Translations under genes and position numbers: made by a program
Assembly (NCBI RefSeq): GCF_017114985.1
Contig: NZ_JABXKP010000064.1
Span: 1 to 64,000, forward strand
Length of the DNA stretch: 64,000 bases
Direction of reading: 5' to 3'
From: Nostoc sp. JL33
GTDB lineage: Bacteria > Cyanobacteriota > Cyanobacteriia > Cyanobacteriales > Nostocaceae
Part shown: piece after piece, positions 17,237 to 25,612 of the stretch
Layout of the letters: each line of letters begins with the position of its first letter
How positions within the stretch are numbered: the stretch's first letter is position 1
The notes under the pieces: model-generated
The model's input: the letters and a program-made list of their open reading frames with translations, nothing else
Told to the model about the DNA's origin: nothing
The model's database searches: none

Positions 17237-18496
17237 TTAACAACCGCGAAGCCGAGTTTTTTCGTAATAAATGCGAAGTAACTGCGGCTCTTTTACGGGT
17301 TGAGGAAGTTTCTGGATTTTTGCTCCAGGATTCAGTATTTCTGACTCTGATATCCCGAAAATGGTCAGCACAGCTTGCTCCGGCATAGTGAGTAAACTTT
17401 TAGCTACTTGGAGCATACAGATGTCAGCATTATTAAAGTATTTACGGCAGGTAATCATCTCCTGAATTTGGTGAATCAGTGCCAGCCCCGCAAACTGGAT
17501 AACGCGCGAAATAAAGTCCCTGCGGTATGACAAAATCATCGGGAAAGCATTTATATAAGCCCTAATTAAGGCAATAATTGAAGGTTGTAAAATCTCTAAA
17601 GGTACCAACGCCATATGTAGAGATTCTTCTAACTCAATGGTGGGGTCTACTACCAAACTCTTGAGCCAAATGCCTAAATAGCTTGCCAGCAAAGTTCCTA
17701 AATCAAAAGCTGGATCTCCCCAACCACAAGCTGACCAATCAATTAGTCGTACTAAGCAATTATCTAGTTTCTCCCACCTGGAATGAACCAAAATGTTGTT
17801 CAATTTCAGGTCGTTGTGAGTCAAGCAGCAAGGATTCCAGTCATATGCCAAATCTGCGATCGCTGATTCCAAACTCTCGTACTGTTGATAAAGAACATAG
17901 AATTTCAGCGCATCCGTGGGAACATTCCCAAAAATCTCCGGCTCAATTGACCCTACCCCTTGTGCCGGATTGTAAAAGCCATAGCGAAACTCTCCTTGGG
18001 GAGCAGTTGCCATAAAATCCTTATATTCTCGGCGGTTGAAGGTTGCACGATGAAGTCCCGCCAAAGTAGTGCCGATCGCAGAGGCAATTTCTTGTGGAAA
18101 AATATCATTGTTGTGGTAGAATGTCGCAAGCTCCCAATATTCACTCAGGTAATTGCGGACGAGGATAGAATTTTCTTCGTCAAAATGCACTACCAATGGT
18201 GCGTAGTTTACCGCCGTAGCCATCGCGGAAATATTGCCGAGAACTGGAAACTGCTGGAGCAACTGATGAAATAGCCACTCCTGAAACAATTCATGGGGCG
18301 CGGCGTCATTGTTGTTAACGTTACGTTCTTGTTTAACGAGCAGTTTCCGATTATCTGCTAGAGTCACTAGTAAATCGAAATTGTTCTTATTACTTCCTGG
18401 CAACTCAGACTTTTCTGATGCGCCATCTTCTGAGCTACACAGACCCGCGTCTTGCAGATACTGGATAACGTTATGAGAAGACAGTGATAATACCAT
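17237..18496 (-). CDS. APH-like phosphotransferase (LanK/TvaC-type candidate)
   Basis: Protein of 419 residues with the aminoglycoside-phosphotransferase/choline-kinase fold. The catalytic loop reads LTHNDLKLNNILV (HxDxxxxN) and the metal-binding region LIDWSACGWGDPAFDLGTLL. The N-terminal lobe has KLLVKQER as a likely ATP-binding Lys. Kinases of this family phosphorylate Ser/Thr of RiPP precursors in class V lanthipeptide (LxmK) and thioamitide (TvaC) pathways, paired with a HopA1-like lyase, and the next gene is one. A small-molecule kinase is the alternative. Not an ordinary resistance gene by context. Confidence 0.72.
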   Translation of the reverse strand: MVLSLSSHNVIQYLQDAGLCSSEDGASEKSELPGSNKNNFDLLVTLADNRKLLVKQERNVNNNDAAPHELFQEWLFHQLLQQFPVLGNISAMATAVNYAPLVVHFDEENSILVRNYLSEYWELATFYHNNDIFPQEIASAIGTTLAGLHRATFNRREYKDFMATAPQGEFRYGFYNPAQGVGSIEPEIFGNVPTDALKFYVLYQQYESLESAIADLAYDWNPCCLTHNDLKLNNILVHSRWEKLDNCLVRLIDWSACGWGDPAFDLGTLLASYLGIWLKSLVVDPTIELEESLHMALVPLEILQPSIIALIRAYINAFPMILSYRRDFISRVIQFAGLALIHQIQEMITCRKYFNNADICMLQVAKSLLTMPEQAVLTIFGISESEILNPGAKIQKLPQPVKEPQLLRIYYEKTRLRGC

Positions 18497-19188
18497 GTAT
18501 TATTTCCTACTTCATAAATGACTTAAACTTATATGTGTCAAATTTGCTTGGTCTTAGCAGCTTCCGGTAGATAGTAGCTAGTGTGTGGATAACAATAAAG
18601 ATTTGTACAATCTACTAATATCCCATATTTTTGATAGAAACCTGCCAAAATGGCACTAAGTCCTTTACAATTACTTTAAAATTTGCTCTCAGATAGTGTG
18701 ACATCTTTAGACTTGATCAGCATAGTTACTTAGATACATCTAGAGTAAGTTTTGTGGTAGAGCCTTTTGATGTAGATCCATCTGCTTTTTTTGTCGCAAA
18801 GAAGCATCCCCAGCAAAAAACTGATTGGCGGCAGATGTTGTTTGATATTCAGTAGTCATCCTGAAAGCAGCGAAGTATTTCAGTAATCCTTCGCGGTAGG
18901 AAGCATGACATTCAACGCTATTATTTTTATTTATCACCCCAAAGCTAAATAAACCGGAATTTTTAAGCAATTAGTAATTATTTTTTTCTTTAATTTTCCG
19001 AATTGATGTCTGGAATCCTTGTTATTAGGTCATTTGTCTTACTTACGTATTGTAGATGACTATAGGCGATCGCAGACAACGGTTACATGAGTGCATCTTA
19101 TGGAAGTGTACTTTTGTCAAGGATGAAAAGACCTCTCCCTGCTTTTAGTATGTAAAACCGTCCCTCTCCGACTCGGAGAGGGAAAGAG
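18497..19188. other. Intergenic region upstream of the APH/HopA1 pair
   Basis: A 692-bp gap between the kinase gene and the first WYL gene, both on the minus strand. It holds the presumed promoter of the kinase/HopA1 pair, a possible 39-aa minus-strand frame (18740-18859), a repeat-like TTTCAGGATGACT segment near 18860, and a CCCTCTCCGACTCGGAGAGGG hairpin repeat near 19150. There is no convincing precursor-peptide gene with Cys- and Ser/Thr-rich core. Confidence 0.5.
18740..18859 (-). CDS. Possible 39-aa peptide of unknown role
   Basis: Short minus-strand frame starting MTTEYQTTSAANQFFAG and ending LPQNLL, about 240 bp upstream of the APH-like kinase. It is Ser/Thr-containing but has no Cys, so it cannot form a lanthionine by itself. 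The ribosome-binding site is weak (a CAGG abutting the ATG). It is listed only because a RiPP-type enzyme pair lies downstream. It may be non-coding. Confidence 0.15.
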   Translation of the reverse strand: MTTEYQTTSAANQFFAGDASLRQKKQMDLHQKALPQNLL

Positions 19189-20052
19189 TTAAGACCTGGT
19201 TTCGATATCGTATAAATTGCAGAGGGTGAGGAGTTTTTGTTTAAGGCGATCGCGCAGACTCGCAGGTGATACAATCACGCAATCTTCCCAATAGCGCGAT
19301 ACTTCTCGAATCAGCCAGAAAGGGTTAGCTACTCGCCGCACCACCTGACGCACATCATTAATCATGTCATCTTCAATATCATCTTCTTTCGGTTGATAGG
19401 CTTTGACTAGCCAACCTCGAAAGTGTAATTGCACTTTAACATAATCAAGTTCACCTCGCCAATCTCCACTTGTCGGGACAATAGACTTAATTCGTTCAAA
19501 GCTTAAGCAACGATTGTGCCAAAGTTCGCGTAATTCTGGGATATCGTTTTCTACGTCTGCTGTCTCTTCGCACCAAATCATGAGATAAAAGCGTTTCTCA
19601 AAAAACCTCACCTCAGCGTGACGAACTTTGTAATCTAATTCCTGACCTTGAGAGTTGGAATAGAGAAGGTAGAAAGGCTGTTTTGCTTTACTTAGTTCTT
19701 CTATCGTATTTCGCCATTCTTGGATAGGTTGACTAAGTTGTTTCATCAGCAATTGACGAAGAGGTGCTTCGAGATTACCATGTTCTAGCAAAAGTGCAAG
19801 TACAGTTTGCGCTTCTCCTATGTGACCTGCATCGTTTAAAGCTTTTATTGCCTGCTGTAAGGCATTAACTTGGTTAGAGTCAAGCGTAAAGCGCTTTCCG
19901 ACCTCTACAGATTGTTGTGCGATCGCCACTATTAAGCCCGAAATACTCGGTTGTTTGCCCCAAGTGATATTGAGGTAGCGAGCGATCGCTTCTAGTTGTT
20001 CCTTAGCTCCTGGCGGAATTGACAGTGTAATCGTTTCTTTTTTTCTGGACAT
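19189..20052 (-). CDS. RHH-WYL transcriptional regulator of CRISPR operon 1
   Basis: A 287-residue regulator. Residues 1-55 (ITLSIPPGAKEQLEAIAR, then SISGLIVAIAQ) resemble a ribbon-helix-helix DNA-binding unit. The C-terminal half resembles a WYL ligand-sensing domain (YKVRHAEVRFFEKRFYLMIWC). WYL proteins sit beside many cyanobacterial CRISPR loci, and one (Sll7009) is reported to repress the I-D locus of Synechocystis 6803. The gene is divergent from operon 1, the expected layout for such a repressor. A paralogue at 28407 stands in the same relation to operon 2. The two share a near-identical 48-bp 3' end although the rest has diverged. Confidence 0.85.
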   Translation of the reverse strand: MSRKKETITLSIPPGAKEQLEAIARYLNITWGKQPSISGLIVAIAQQSVEVGKRFTLDSNQVNALQQAIKALNDAGHIGEAQTVLALLLEHGNLEAPLRQLLMKQLSQPIQEWRNTIEELSKAKQPFYLLYSNSQGQELDYKVRHAEVRFFEKRFYLMIWCEETADVENDIPELRELWHNRCLSFERIKSIVPTSGDWRGELDYVKVQLHFRGWLVKAYQPKEDDIEDDMINDVRQVVRRVANPFWLIREVSRYWEDCVIVSPASLRDRLKQKLLTLCNLYDIETRS

Positions 20053-20190
20053 CTATAAATTATAATTACATTATTGACACAAATGGTATTTATAGCTATT
20101 TTATATGTATACCAAGTTAATCAATAATTTCAATACCAAAAAACACAATGTTACTCGCTAGGCAGATACGAAAAAAGCCAGAGTATATAG

Positions 20191-20213
20191 CTTGCAACCC
20201 CTGATAGGGATTT
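20191..20213 (-). repeat. Degenerate CRISPR-like repeat (copy 2)
   Basis: On the minus strand this reads as a 22-nt version of the 3' part of the array repeat (AATCCCTAT-AGGG core then a TTG..AA tail), with about four mismatches. It keeps the inverted AATCCCTAT/GGG arms that form the crRNA stem. A second copy starts 58 bp away at 20249. The two are separated by 35 bp, which is spacer length. Confidence 0.55.
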
Positions 20214-20248
20214 ATGAAGTCGTGTTAACGCCTTGATCACATATTTTC

Positions 20249-20270
20249 ATTTCAATCCCTGCTAGGGATT
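20249..20270 (-). repeat. Degenerate CRISPR-like repeat (copy 1)
   Basis: The minus strand reads AATCCCTAGCAGGGATTGAA followed by AT. This differs from the last 22 nt of the array repeat (AATCCCTATTAGGGATTGAA then AC) at three positions. It forms a perfect AATCCCT/AGGGATT palindrome. With the copy at 20191 it makes a two-repeat, one-spacer relic in the gap between the WYL gene and operon 1. The alternative is a regulator operator. Confidence 0.6.
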
Positions 20271-20380
20271 AACGTGCAGTCTCAAGGCTTCTTTAGTATA
20301 CATCTCAAAAATATCAGGAATTTCCCTTGACTCCAATATTTGTTTCAGTAAACCTTGTATTAGAGGTCATCGTATAAACC

Positions 20381-20632
20381 ATGAACGAACAAACATTACT
20401 AGAAAGAATTACATTTAACCCCCAAATCTTTGGCGGTAAACCGATTATTCGAGGTCGTCGTCTAGCTGTTGAACATATTTTAGGAATGTTAGCAGTAGGA
20501 GATACTATTGAAACTTTGCTAGAAGCTTATCCCTGGTTAGAACGGGAAGATGTACAAGCCTGTTTAGTCTATGCACGAAGGTTAGTTGGTCATGAACGAG
20601 TTGAACCTTTATTCATAGAGTCCCCAAGGTGA
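20381..20632 (+). CDS. DUF433 antitoxin-like protein (operon 1)
   Basis: An 83-residue DUF433 protein with the family core GGKPIIRGRRLAVEHILGMLAVGDTIETLLEAYPWLEREDVQACLVYA, which folds as a small helix-turn-helix-like domain. DUF433 proteins are usual antitoxin partners of PIN-like DUF5615 proteins. The next gene is one, starting at a GTG inside this gene's stop (GTGA, 4-nt overlap). It is the first gene of operon 1, just after the degenerate repeats and divergent from the WYL gene, and the same pair precedes cas10d in operon 2. Confidence 0.85.
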   Translation: MNEQTLLERITFNPQIFGGKPIIRGRRLAVEHILGMLAVGDTIETLLEAYPWLEREDVQACLVYARRLVGHERVEPLFIESPR

Positions 20633-20988
20633 AAATACTACTAGATACTTGCATTAATGCTAGGGTGCGTACCGATTTACAAACGGCTGGGTATGATGTG
20701 GTTTGGTCTGGAGATTGGCCAAAAGACCCAGGTGACGAGGAAATTTTAGCAACCGCCTATCGTGAAAGTAGGATTTTAGTCACCCTTGATAAAGATTTTG
20801 GAGAGTTAGCAATTCTGCGGGGAAATCCTCACTGTGGTATCTTGCGCTTAGTTAATCTTTCAACCAAAGAACAATCAATAGTTTGTTTGCGGGTACTTCA
20901 GCTTTACGGAAACGAATTATTCTCTGGTGCAATTGTAACTGCTGAATTAGATAGAGTCAGAATTCGCCCACCTGAAAATAGGGCTTGA
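20629..20988 (+). CDS. DUF5615 PIN-like toxin (operon 1)
   Basis: A 119-residue Mut7-C/PIN-like protein, likely an RNase toxin. The N-terminal MKILLDTCIN carries the first acidic residue of the PIN site (the usual LDEN is LDTC here). EEILATAYRESRILVTLDKDFGELA is the second, highly conserved block with TLDKDFG. It starts at GTG 20629 and overlaps the DUF433 gene by 4 nt. cas10d follows after 122 bp. Function as a toxin is a family inference. Confidence 0.85.
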   Translation: MKILLDTCINARVRTDLQTAGYDVVWSGDWPKDPGDEEILATAYRESRILVTLDKDFGELAILRGNPHCGILRLVNLSTKEQSIVCLRVLQLYGNELFSGAIVTAELDRVRIRPPENRA

Positions 20989-21110
20989 AAATTCATTCAA
21001 TAAAAACTCGTACTAGTGGCACAAGAAATTAAGACAGACTATGGTGATTGTTGACCACTTAGTGAGACTGAGTTTGGTATTAAATCTATTTACAATTTAT
21101 ATCTCTCAAT

Positions 21111-23804
21111 ATGATTAAGCGCAGTCGGCTTTTAAATGCTCCTCCCAAAACGTTGGAGGAGCGTTATTTCAGTGAAATTCGCCCCCAGCTTTACGAAAAT
21201 CATGCACATCATCATCAGTACGGCGTAAGAAAAGGTACGACCCTTGCAGAACACCTTGATTCTGCGTGTCAGTTCATTTTGACAGTTAGCCGAATTGCAG
21301 AAGTCCCAGAAGATAAAAGACCTTTGCTACTAGCTGCAACTGCTGTACATGACCTGAATAAATTAGATACCCAAGGACGCAATGTTAAAACCCTGGCTAG
21401 AAATCAGGAATTTTTACGAGAACAACTTGAAAAGGCTTGTGTAATAAAATTCGTAGTTACAGAAGATGACTGGGAATTAGTTAGAAAACTAATTGAACGT
21501 CATTCAGATCATCATGTGAGCGATGGTTCAAGGTTTTTGCCCGAAGACGAGAATATTGACCGTTGGGCGGCGATGGTTACAGGTTCTGACTTATTTGATT
21601 TAGGAATTCCAGAAGCAGAACGTTTTCGGAAAGTTCAAAATAAGTTGACTATTGCATTTAATCGACCTTCTAATCTTTTTAGAATCCGCATTTCTGAAGA
21701 CAAAGGCTATATTACAGCCCTATTACTCGGCGCTTGCGAAGAGGTTTTACAAAAGTATGGGTTAAATCCTTTAGCAATTTTCCCTGATGGTGAACTTTTT
21801 GAAGGGGAAGCTTTAGCAAATGTAGATTTGACAAAAGAAATAGCTGCTGTTTGGCAAAGTAAAATTGACCAAGTTTTTGGGAATAATATCGAAAGACTTG
21901 TCAGAGCTACTAAAGATGGTATTAAAGTTACTCATCAAGCCATCCAACAAAATATTGAGGAAGTTTTGGTAAATGTTGAGGCTCTTTTAGAAAGGAAAAA
22001 AGCTGGATACAAATCAGACAAGATTGCGAAAGATGTAACTAAGTGGGGTGAAATGGCTGGTGCAGATGCACTAATAAAAGCGGCTGAACTTCAGTTATTA
22101 CCTGTAAGTAATGCAGAAGAATTTGCCATATCTGAAGGTTTAAAGGCAGCTTACCTCAGTTATAGAGAAGCCGGATTAAGCCCTAAAGAAGTTTGGGATA
22201 AAATCGCTCATCATACGGGTATATCTGAACTTCAGCGTACTGCAATTGAGCCGTTTAATGGTCAATATGGGCGACCTTTATTTGCTGCTAAAGGTGCTGT
22301 TAAAGGAATTGAGGGTATTAAAGAAGCTCTACAAGAATCTTTCCAACTAAGAAAGGAAAGTACACAAATATCTGAAGAAACAGAAGTATCTGAAGAGATG
22401 ATTGCAACCGTTAGCCGAATGGTAAATTTACCGTTTGGTATTCGGTTAAATGGAGCCAATGATTTAAATGCTTATGTAGAAGCAAATCCCAGACAAAGAT
22501 GCTCTTTAGGTTCTACTTCTACCGATATAGATGAGCTAATTTCAGATAATATGCCTCCTGGGACAAAAGTACAAGCTTTTTCTAACCGCTTACCAGGTGG
22601 TATCAGTGCTGAACCGAAAAGACAAGCAGATTCAATTGCAGCTTTAGCCTACCAATTAATGGCAGTCGGGGCGAACTTTCCTGCTGTTAAAAAACAAGAC
22701 CCGCTTTATTTGCACTTAGCATTACCTAAAGGTTCTGCTCCAGAACTGTTGAGAATTTGGCGTGAACTTTTAAAACAACTTGCAGCGACAAATGCTGAAG
22801 GTGGTACTGTCACTATTGATGAATTGAAATTATATAAAGATAACCAGCTTGAATTTAAAGCTAACAAAGTAGTTGGTTTAGCATTGCCAAAGCGTCCTGA
22901 TTTTATTCATACATCTGTGATTATTCCTTTAGTTTGGGGAGATGTTAATAATTCTTTAGCTTTACTAAAATCACTGAGGCTTGCTTTAGAAATTTCCTTG
23001 TCTTTAGATATCGGCTTTCCTTTTACCTTGAGTAGCAATCTAGAAGTTGAGTTATCTAATGATGTTTACGGACGAATAGAGGGAATTTCTTCTGCACTGC
23101 AAACTTTATTGGGAAATGGACAATATCAGCAACGCCAAGATGCAGAAAAAATTCTTGAGCGACTACGTTGCATTGGCAAACTAGCAACATCTGTTGCAAG
23201 TATTCAGAAAGCTGATGATTGTTTGTATGATTTGGCTCGTGCTTGTGTCAGACAAATTGAACTTTATTATGTCTTGCTACGTTGGACTCTGCGAGAACAA
23301 GACGAACCAAATTTGAGTGTTATTTGGAGTCGCCTTTGTGAGCCGTTAAATACTTTACTGGAGAGTTTTATGCCGGATGAAAACTTACTCTTAACTAAAT
23401 ATCTTAAAGAAGCTGCTCAAGTTGCAGCAGAGGGAAAAATTTGGGGAAGTTCTTTTAAACGAACTGCTCAAGCAGAACCGTTTACAGCCTTTATTGCTGC
23501 TATTCGTTCTCAAAAATCTTATTTGGGATTAGATGTAATTTTTGCCGCTTTAATACAGCAATATCATACTCGCTTAGACCGTATCCGTGAGCATGGCGTA
23601 GGTGCAACAAAGTATGAACAGGTCAAGCGTTATTACGAGCTATTAAGAAAACTATATGAGGAGGTTTATTCAGCACGTCCTGAAAAGTTTTTATCTGACC
23701 AAAAAACTTTAGAAGCTGCTTATTTATTCTTCCTTGAGGAAGCACGTAAACAACTTAAAAATCAATCTGTAGATGATTCTGTCGAAACAACTACAACTGT
23801 TTAA
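21111..23804 (+). CDS. cas10d: Type I-D CRISPR protein Cas10d/Csc3 (operon 1)
   Basis: Large subunit of the type I-D effector, carrying the HD nuclease that in this subtype is separated from Cas3. Near the N-terminus, His48, His80-Asp81 (AATAVHDLNKLD) and the His cluster ERHSDHH around residues 129-135 mark the HD site. The remaining 750 residues lack a clear GGDD motif, as expected for Cas10d. Length 897 is normal. csc2 starts 17 bp downstream with a good AGGAG site. A 25-codon hydrophobic frame (21041-21118) overlaps the start and could be a leader peptide or chance. It is diverged from the 1104-aa homologue at 33183. Confidence 0.92.
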   Translation: MIKRSRLLNAPPKTLEERYFSEIRPQLYENHAHHHQYGVRKGTTLAEHLDSACQFILTVSRIAEVPEDKRPLLLAATAVHDLNKLDTQGRNVKTLARNQEFLREQLEKACVIKFVVTEDDWELVRKLIERHSDHHVSDGSRFLPEDENIDRWAAMVTGSDLFDLGIPEAERFRKVQNKLTIAFNRPSNLFRIRISEDKGYITALLLGACEEVLQKYGLNPLAIFPDGELFEGEALANVDLTKEIAAVWQSKIDQVFGNNIERLVRATKDGIKVTHQAIQQNIEEVLVNVEALLERKKAGYKSDKIAKDVTKWGEMAGADALIKAAELQLLPVSNAEEFAISEGLKAAYLSYREAGLSPKEVWDKIAHHTGISELQRTAIEPFNGQYGRPLFAAKGAVKGIEGIKEALQESFQLRKESTQISEETEVSEEMIATVSRMVNLPFGIRLNGANDLNAYVEANPRQRCSLGSTSTDIDELISDNMPPGTKVQAFSNRLPGGISAEPKRQADSIAALAYQLMAVGANFPAVKKQDPLYLHLALPKGSAPELLRIWRELLKQLAATNAEGGTVTIDELKLYKDNQLEFKANKVVGLALPKRPDFIHTSVIIPLVWGDVNNSLALLKSLRLALEISLSLDIGFPFTLSSNLEVELSNDVYGRIEGISSALQTLLGNGQYQQRQDAEKILERLRCIGKLATSVASIQKADDCLYDLARACVRQIELYYVLLRWTLREQDEPNLSVIWSRLCEPLNTLLESFMPDENLLLTKYLKEAAQVAAEGKIWGSSFKRTAQAEPFTAFIAAIRSQKSYLGLDVIFAALIQQYHTRLDRIREHGVGATKYEQVKRYYELLRKLYEEVYSARPEKFLSDQKTLEAAYLFFLEEARKQLKNQSVDDSVETTTTV

Positions 23805-23821
23805 ATAATTAGGAGTTTGTC

Positions 23822-24850
23822 ATGTCCATTTCAAAACTTTCTTCAGTTTTAGCAAAAAGTTATGAGAATTTCCCAAAAGGACGTTTTATCACTTTAGTTG
23901 TTTTAAGAACAACCCATTCTGAAACTATCTTTCGTACAGAAGGTTCAGGTGAGCCAATGTGTAGCGAATTTGTCCAAGCTGGTTTAGAGCGTGAAAATCA
24001 AAAAACCATAATTCAACGCTTAGTAATGACTAAGCGTAAACAAGTAGCACCAGAAAGACGCTACGGACGAGAACATTTAAGAGCGCATGAGCTTTTATAC
24101 ACCAATCCTAAAGATGGCTCTCTTTGTGCTTTAAATACTAATTCACCTTGTGAAATGTGTGTAGATTGTTTCCTTTACGGCTTCGCTGCTGGTGGGGGTG
24201 GCGCTCAAAAAAGTCGCATTTGGACTGAAGATGCTTTTAGTATTTTACCTGCTAGTGATGTTGTAGGCGATCGCACCATAAACGCCATCTACGAAACTGG
24301 TACAATGCGCGATGAAAAAGGTAACGCCTCAACAGCTTTAAATACTAGCGAATACATCAAACCAGGTGTGCATTTTCTGGATGTCGTCACCCTAAAAGAT
24401 GTAACTGCGGATGAACTGCGCTATATCATCGGTAACATTCTGTTCACCAGTCGTTACGGTGCGGTTTCTAGTCGTGTTGGACGAATGGAAAACCAAATAT
24501 TAGGTGTATTTGGTAGTATTACCGAACTTCCTAGTTCTCTGGAACTTGTACAAGCTACTTATGATGTATTAGGTAAACCTTTAGAACACCCTTTGAATAT
24601 TAATCAATTAATTACAGCTAGCAAACAAGTAATTGCTAATTGGAAAAATAAGAGAGGGGTTTCTGTGCAACTATCTGAAGAGGAATTAGGAAATTTAGTG
24701 ACTGATGTAGAAACTAATTGGTCAGAAGCAGAACGTGATAATTTTCTCAAGCGTTTAACGCAATCCTATGAATCCTTCCGTCAGATTGCGCCTGAGAAGA
24801 AAAAGGGCAAAGCTAAAGTCAAGAATACACCAGTTGAAGTAGAGATTTAG
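23822..24850 (+). CDS. csc2: Type I-D backbone protein Csc2/Cas7d (operon 1)
   Basis: Cas7-family crRNA-binding backbone subunit, 342 residues. Typical stretches: TKRKQVAPERRYGREHL, FLYGFAAGGGGAQKSRIW, then ETGTMRDEKGNAS and the SRYGAVSSRVGRMENQILGVFG block. Four Cys (102, 110, 113, 116) can form the zinc site known in Csc2. The C-terminus is Lys-rich. An AGGAG ribosome-binding site precedes the ATG. The csc1 gene begins 3 bp after the stop. The operon 2 homologue lacks two of the four Cys. Confidence 0.93.
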   Translation: MSISKLSSVLAKSYENFPKGRFITLVVLRTTHSETIFRTEGSGEPMCSEFVQAGLERENQKTIIQRLVMTKRKQVAPERRYGREHLRAHELLYTNPKDGSLCALNTNSPCEMCVDCFLYGFAAGGGGAQKSRIWTEDAFSILPASDVVGDRTINAIYETGTMRDEKGNASTALNTSEYIKPGVHFLDVVTLKDVTADELRYIIGNILFTSRYGAVSSRVGRMENQILGVFGSITELPSSLELVQATYDVLGKPLEHPLNINQLITASKQVIANWKNKRGVSVQLSEEELGNLVTDVETNWSEAERDNFLKRLTQSYESFRQIAPEKKKGKAKVKNTPVEVEI

Positions 24851-24853
24851 GTT

Positions 24854-25612
24854 ATGTCAACAATTCCTTTTCAGCAGGCAAAACTTGTTGAATTATACTG
24901 TCTTGAACCAGTCTTTTTTGCCTCTAGGGAGTTGTCTGATACCTATTACACTGAGGGGGTAATTGGGAATTATGCTCTTACCTATGCTTTAGGTTGGGTA
25001 AATTCCCCCTATCGCCTCCAAGGTCAGGCTACAGGACGACCAACCTACAAAGAAGATTTGCAACCAATAGCACAAGCTGGTTATATCTTACCAGCTTCAC
25101 CAGTAGGTAGAGTGGCATTCAGATTTGAACGTTTCAATGCTCTTTCTGATTCTTACTGGTATGCAATGACTAATAACCGTGTTGCTACAGCGCGGGAAGA
25201 TTTACCATTACAACGCCAAGGGAAAAAACCAAGTTCATTTAGACCAAGTAATTTTCCACAAACTGGAAGACTGCGGATGATTGAACGCAGAAACAAATTT
25301 CAAACTTTGGTATTTGGAAATTACCAATTACCAAACTATATTCGCCTTGGTAAGTTCATGAGTAAAGTCAAGGTGAATGTGCTTAATGAATTTCCTGTAA
25401 CTTTACTACCAGAAGCTGAATATCAAAGTCAACATTATCTAAATGCTGCTGATTTACCACAGCAAATAGAGGCTTTAGCGTTCGATTTAATTTCTATTCC
25501 TCCTGCACCCATCATTAAAAATCTTCGTTTTCGGGGTGCTGCTTGGCAAGTTGGAGAAATGGTTGTACCAGCAGGGTTACATTTTTGCGGTAGAGAAAGT
25601 AACAATGAGTAA
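24854..25612 (+). CDS. csc1: Type I-D protein Csc1/Cas5d (operon 1)
   Basis: Cas5-family subunit that caps the crRNA 5' handle in the I-D effector. Typical opening: LYCLEPVFFASRELSDTYYTEGVIGNYALTYALG. Mid-region IERRNKFQTLVFGNYQLPNYIRLGKFMSKVKV and the C-terminal GAAWQVGEMVVPAGLHF also fit the family. The 252-residue length is normal. It starts 3 bp after csc2 and overlaps the start of cas3 by 8 nt, so translation is probably coupled. Confidence 0.92.
   Translation: MSTIPFQQAKLVELYCLEPVFFASRELSDTYYTEGVIGNYALTYALGWVNSPYRLQGQATGRPTYKEDLQPIAQAGYILPASPVGRVAFRFERFNALSDSYWYAMTNNRVATAREDLPLQRQGKKPSSFRPSNFPQTGRLRMIERRNKFQTLVFGNYQLPNYIRLGKFMSKVKVNVLNEFPVTLLPEAEYQSQHYLNAADLPQQIEALAFDLISIPPAPIIKNLRFRGAAWQVGEMVVPAGLHFCGRESNNE

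Noticed and set aside
20191..20270. The two palindromes as ordinary terminators
   Set aside because: They lie between divergent genes, where terminators are not expected, and they match the CRISPR repeat.
25536..25604. Upstream start for cas3 of operon 1
   Set aside because: The extra residues are csc1 sequence in another frame; ATG 25605 overlaps the csc1 stop as typical in operons.
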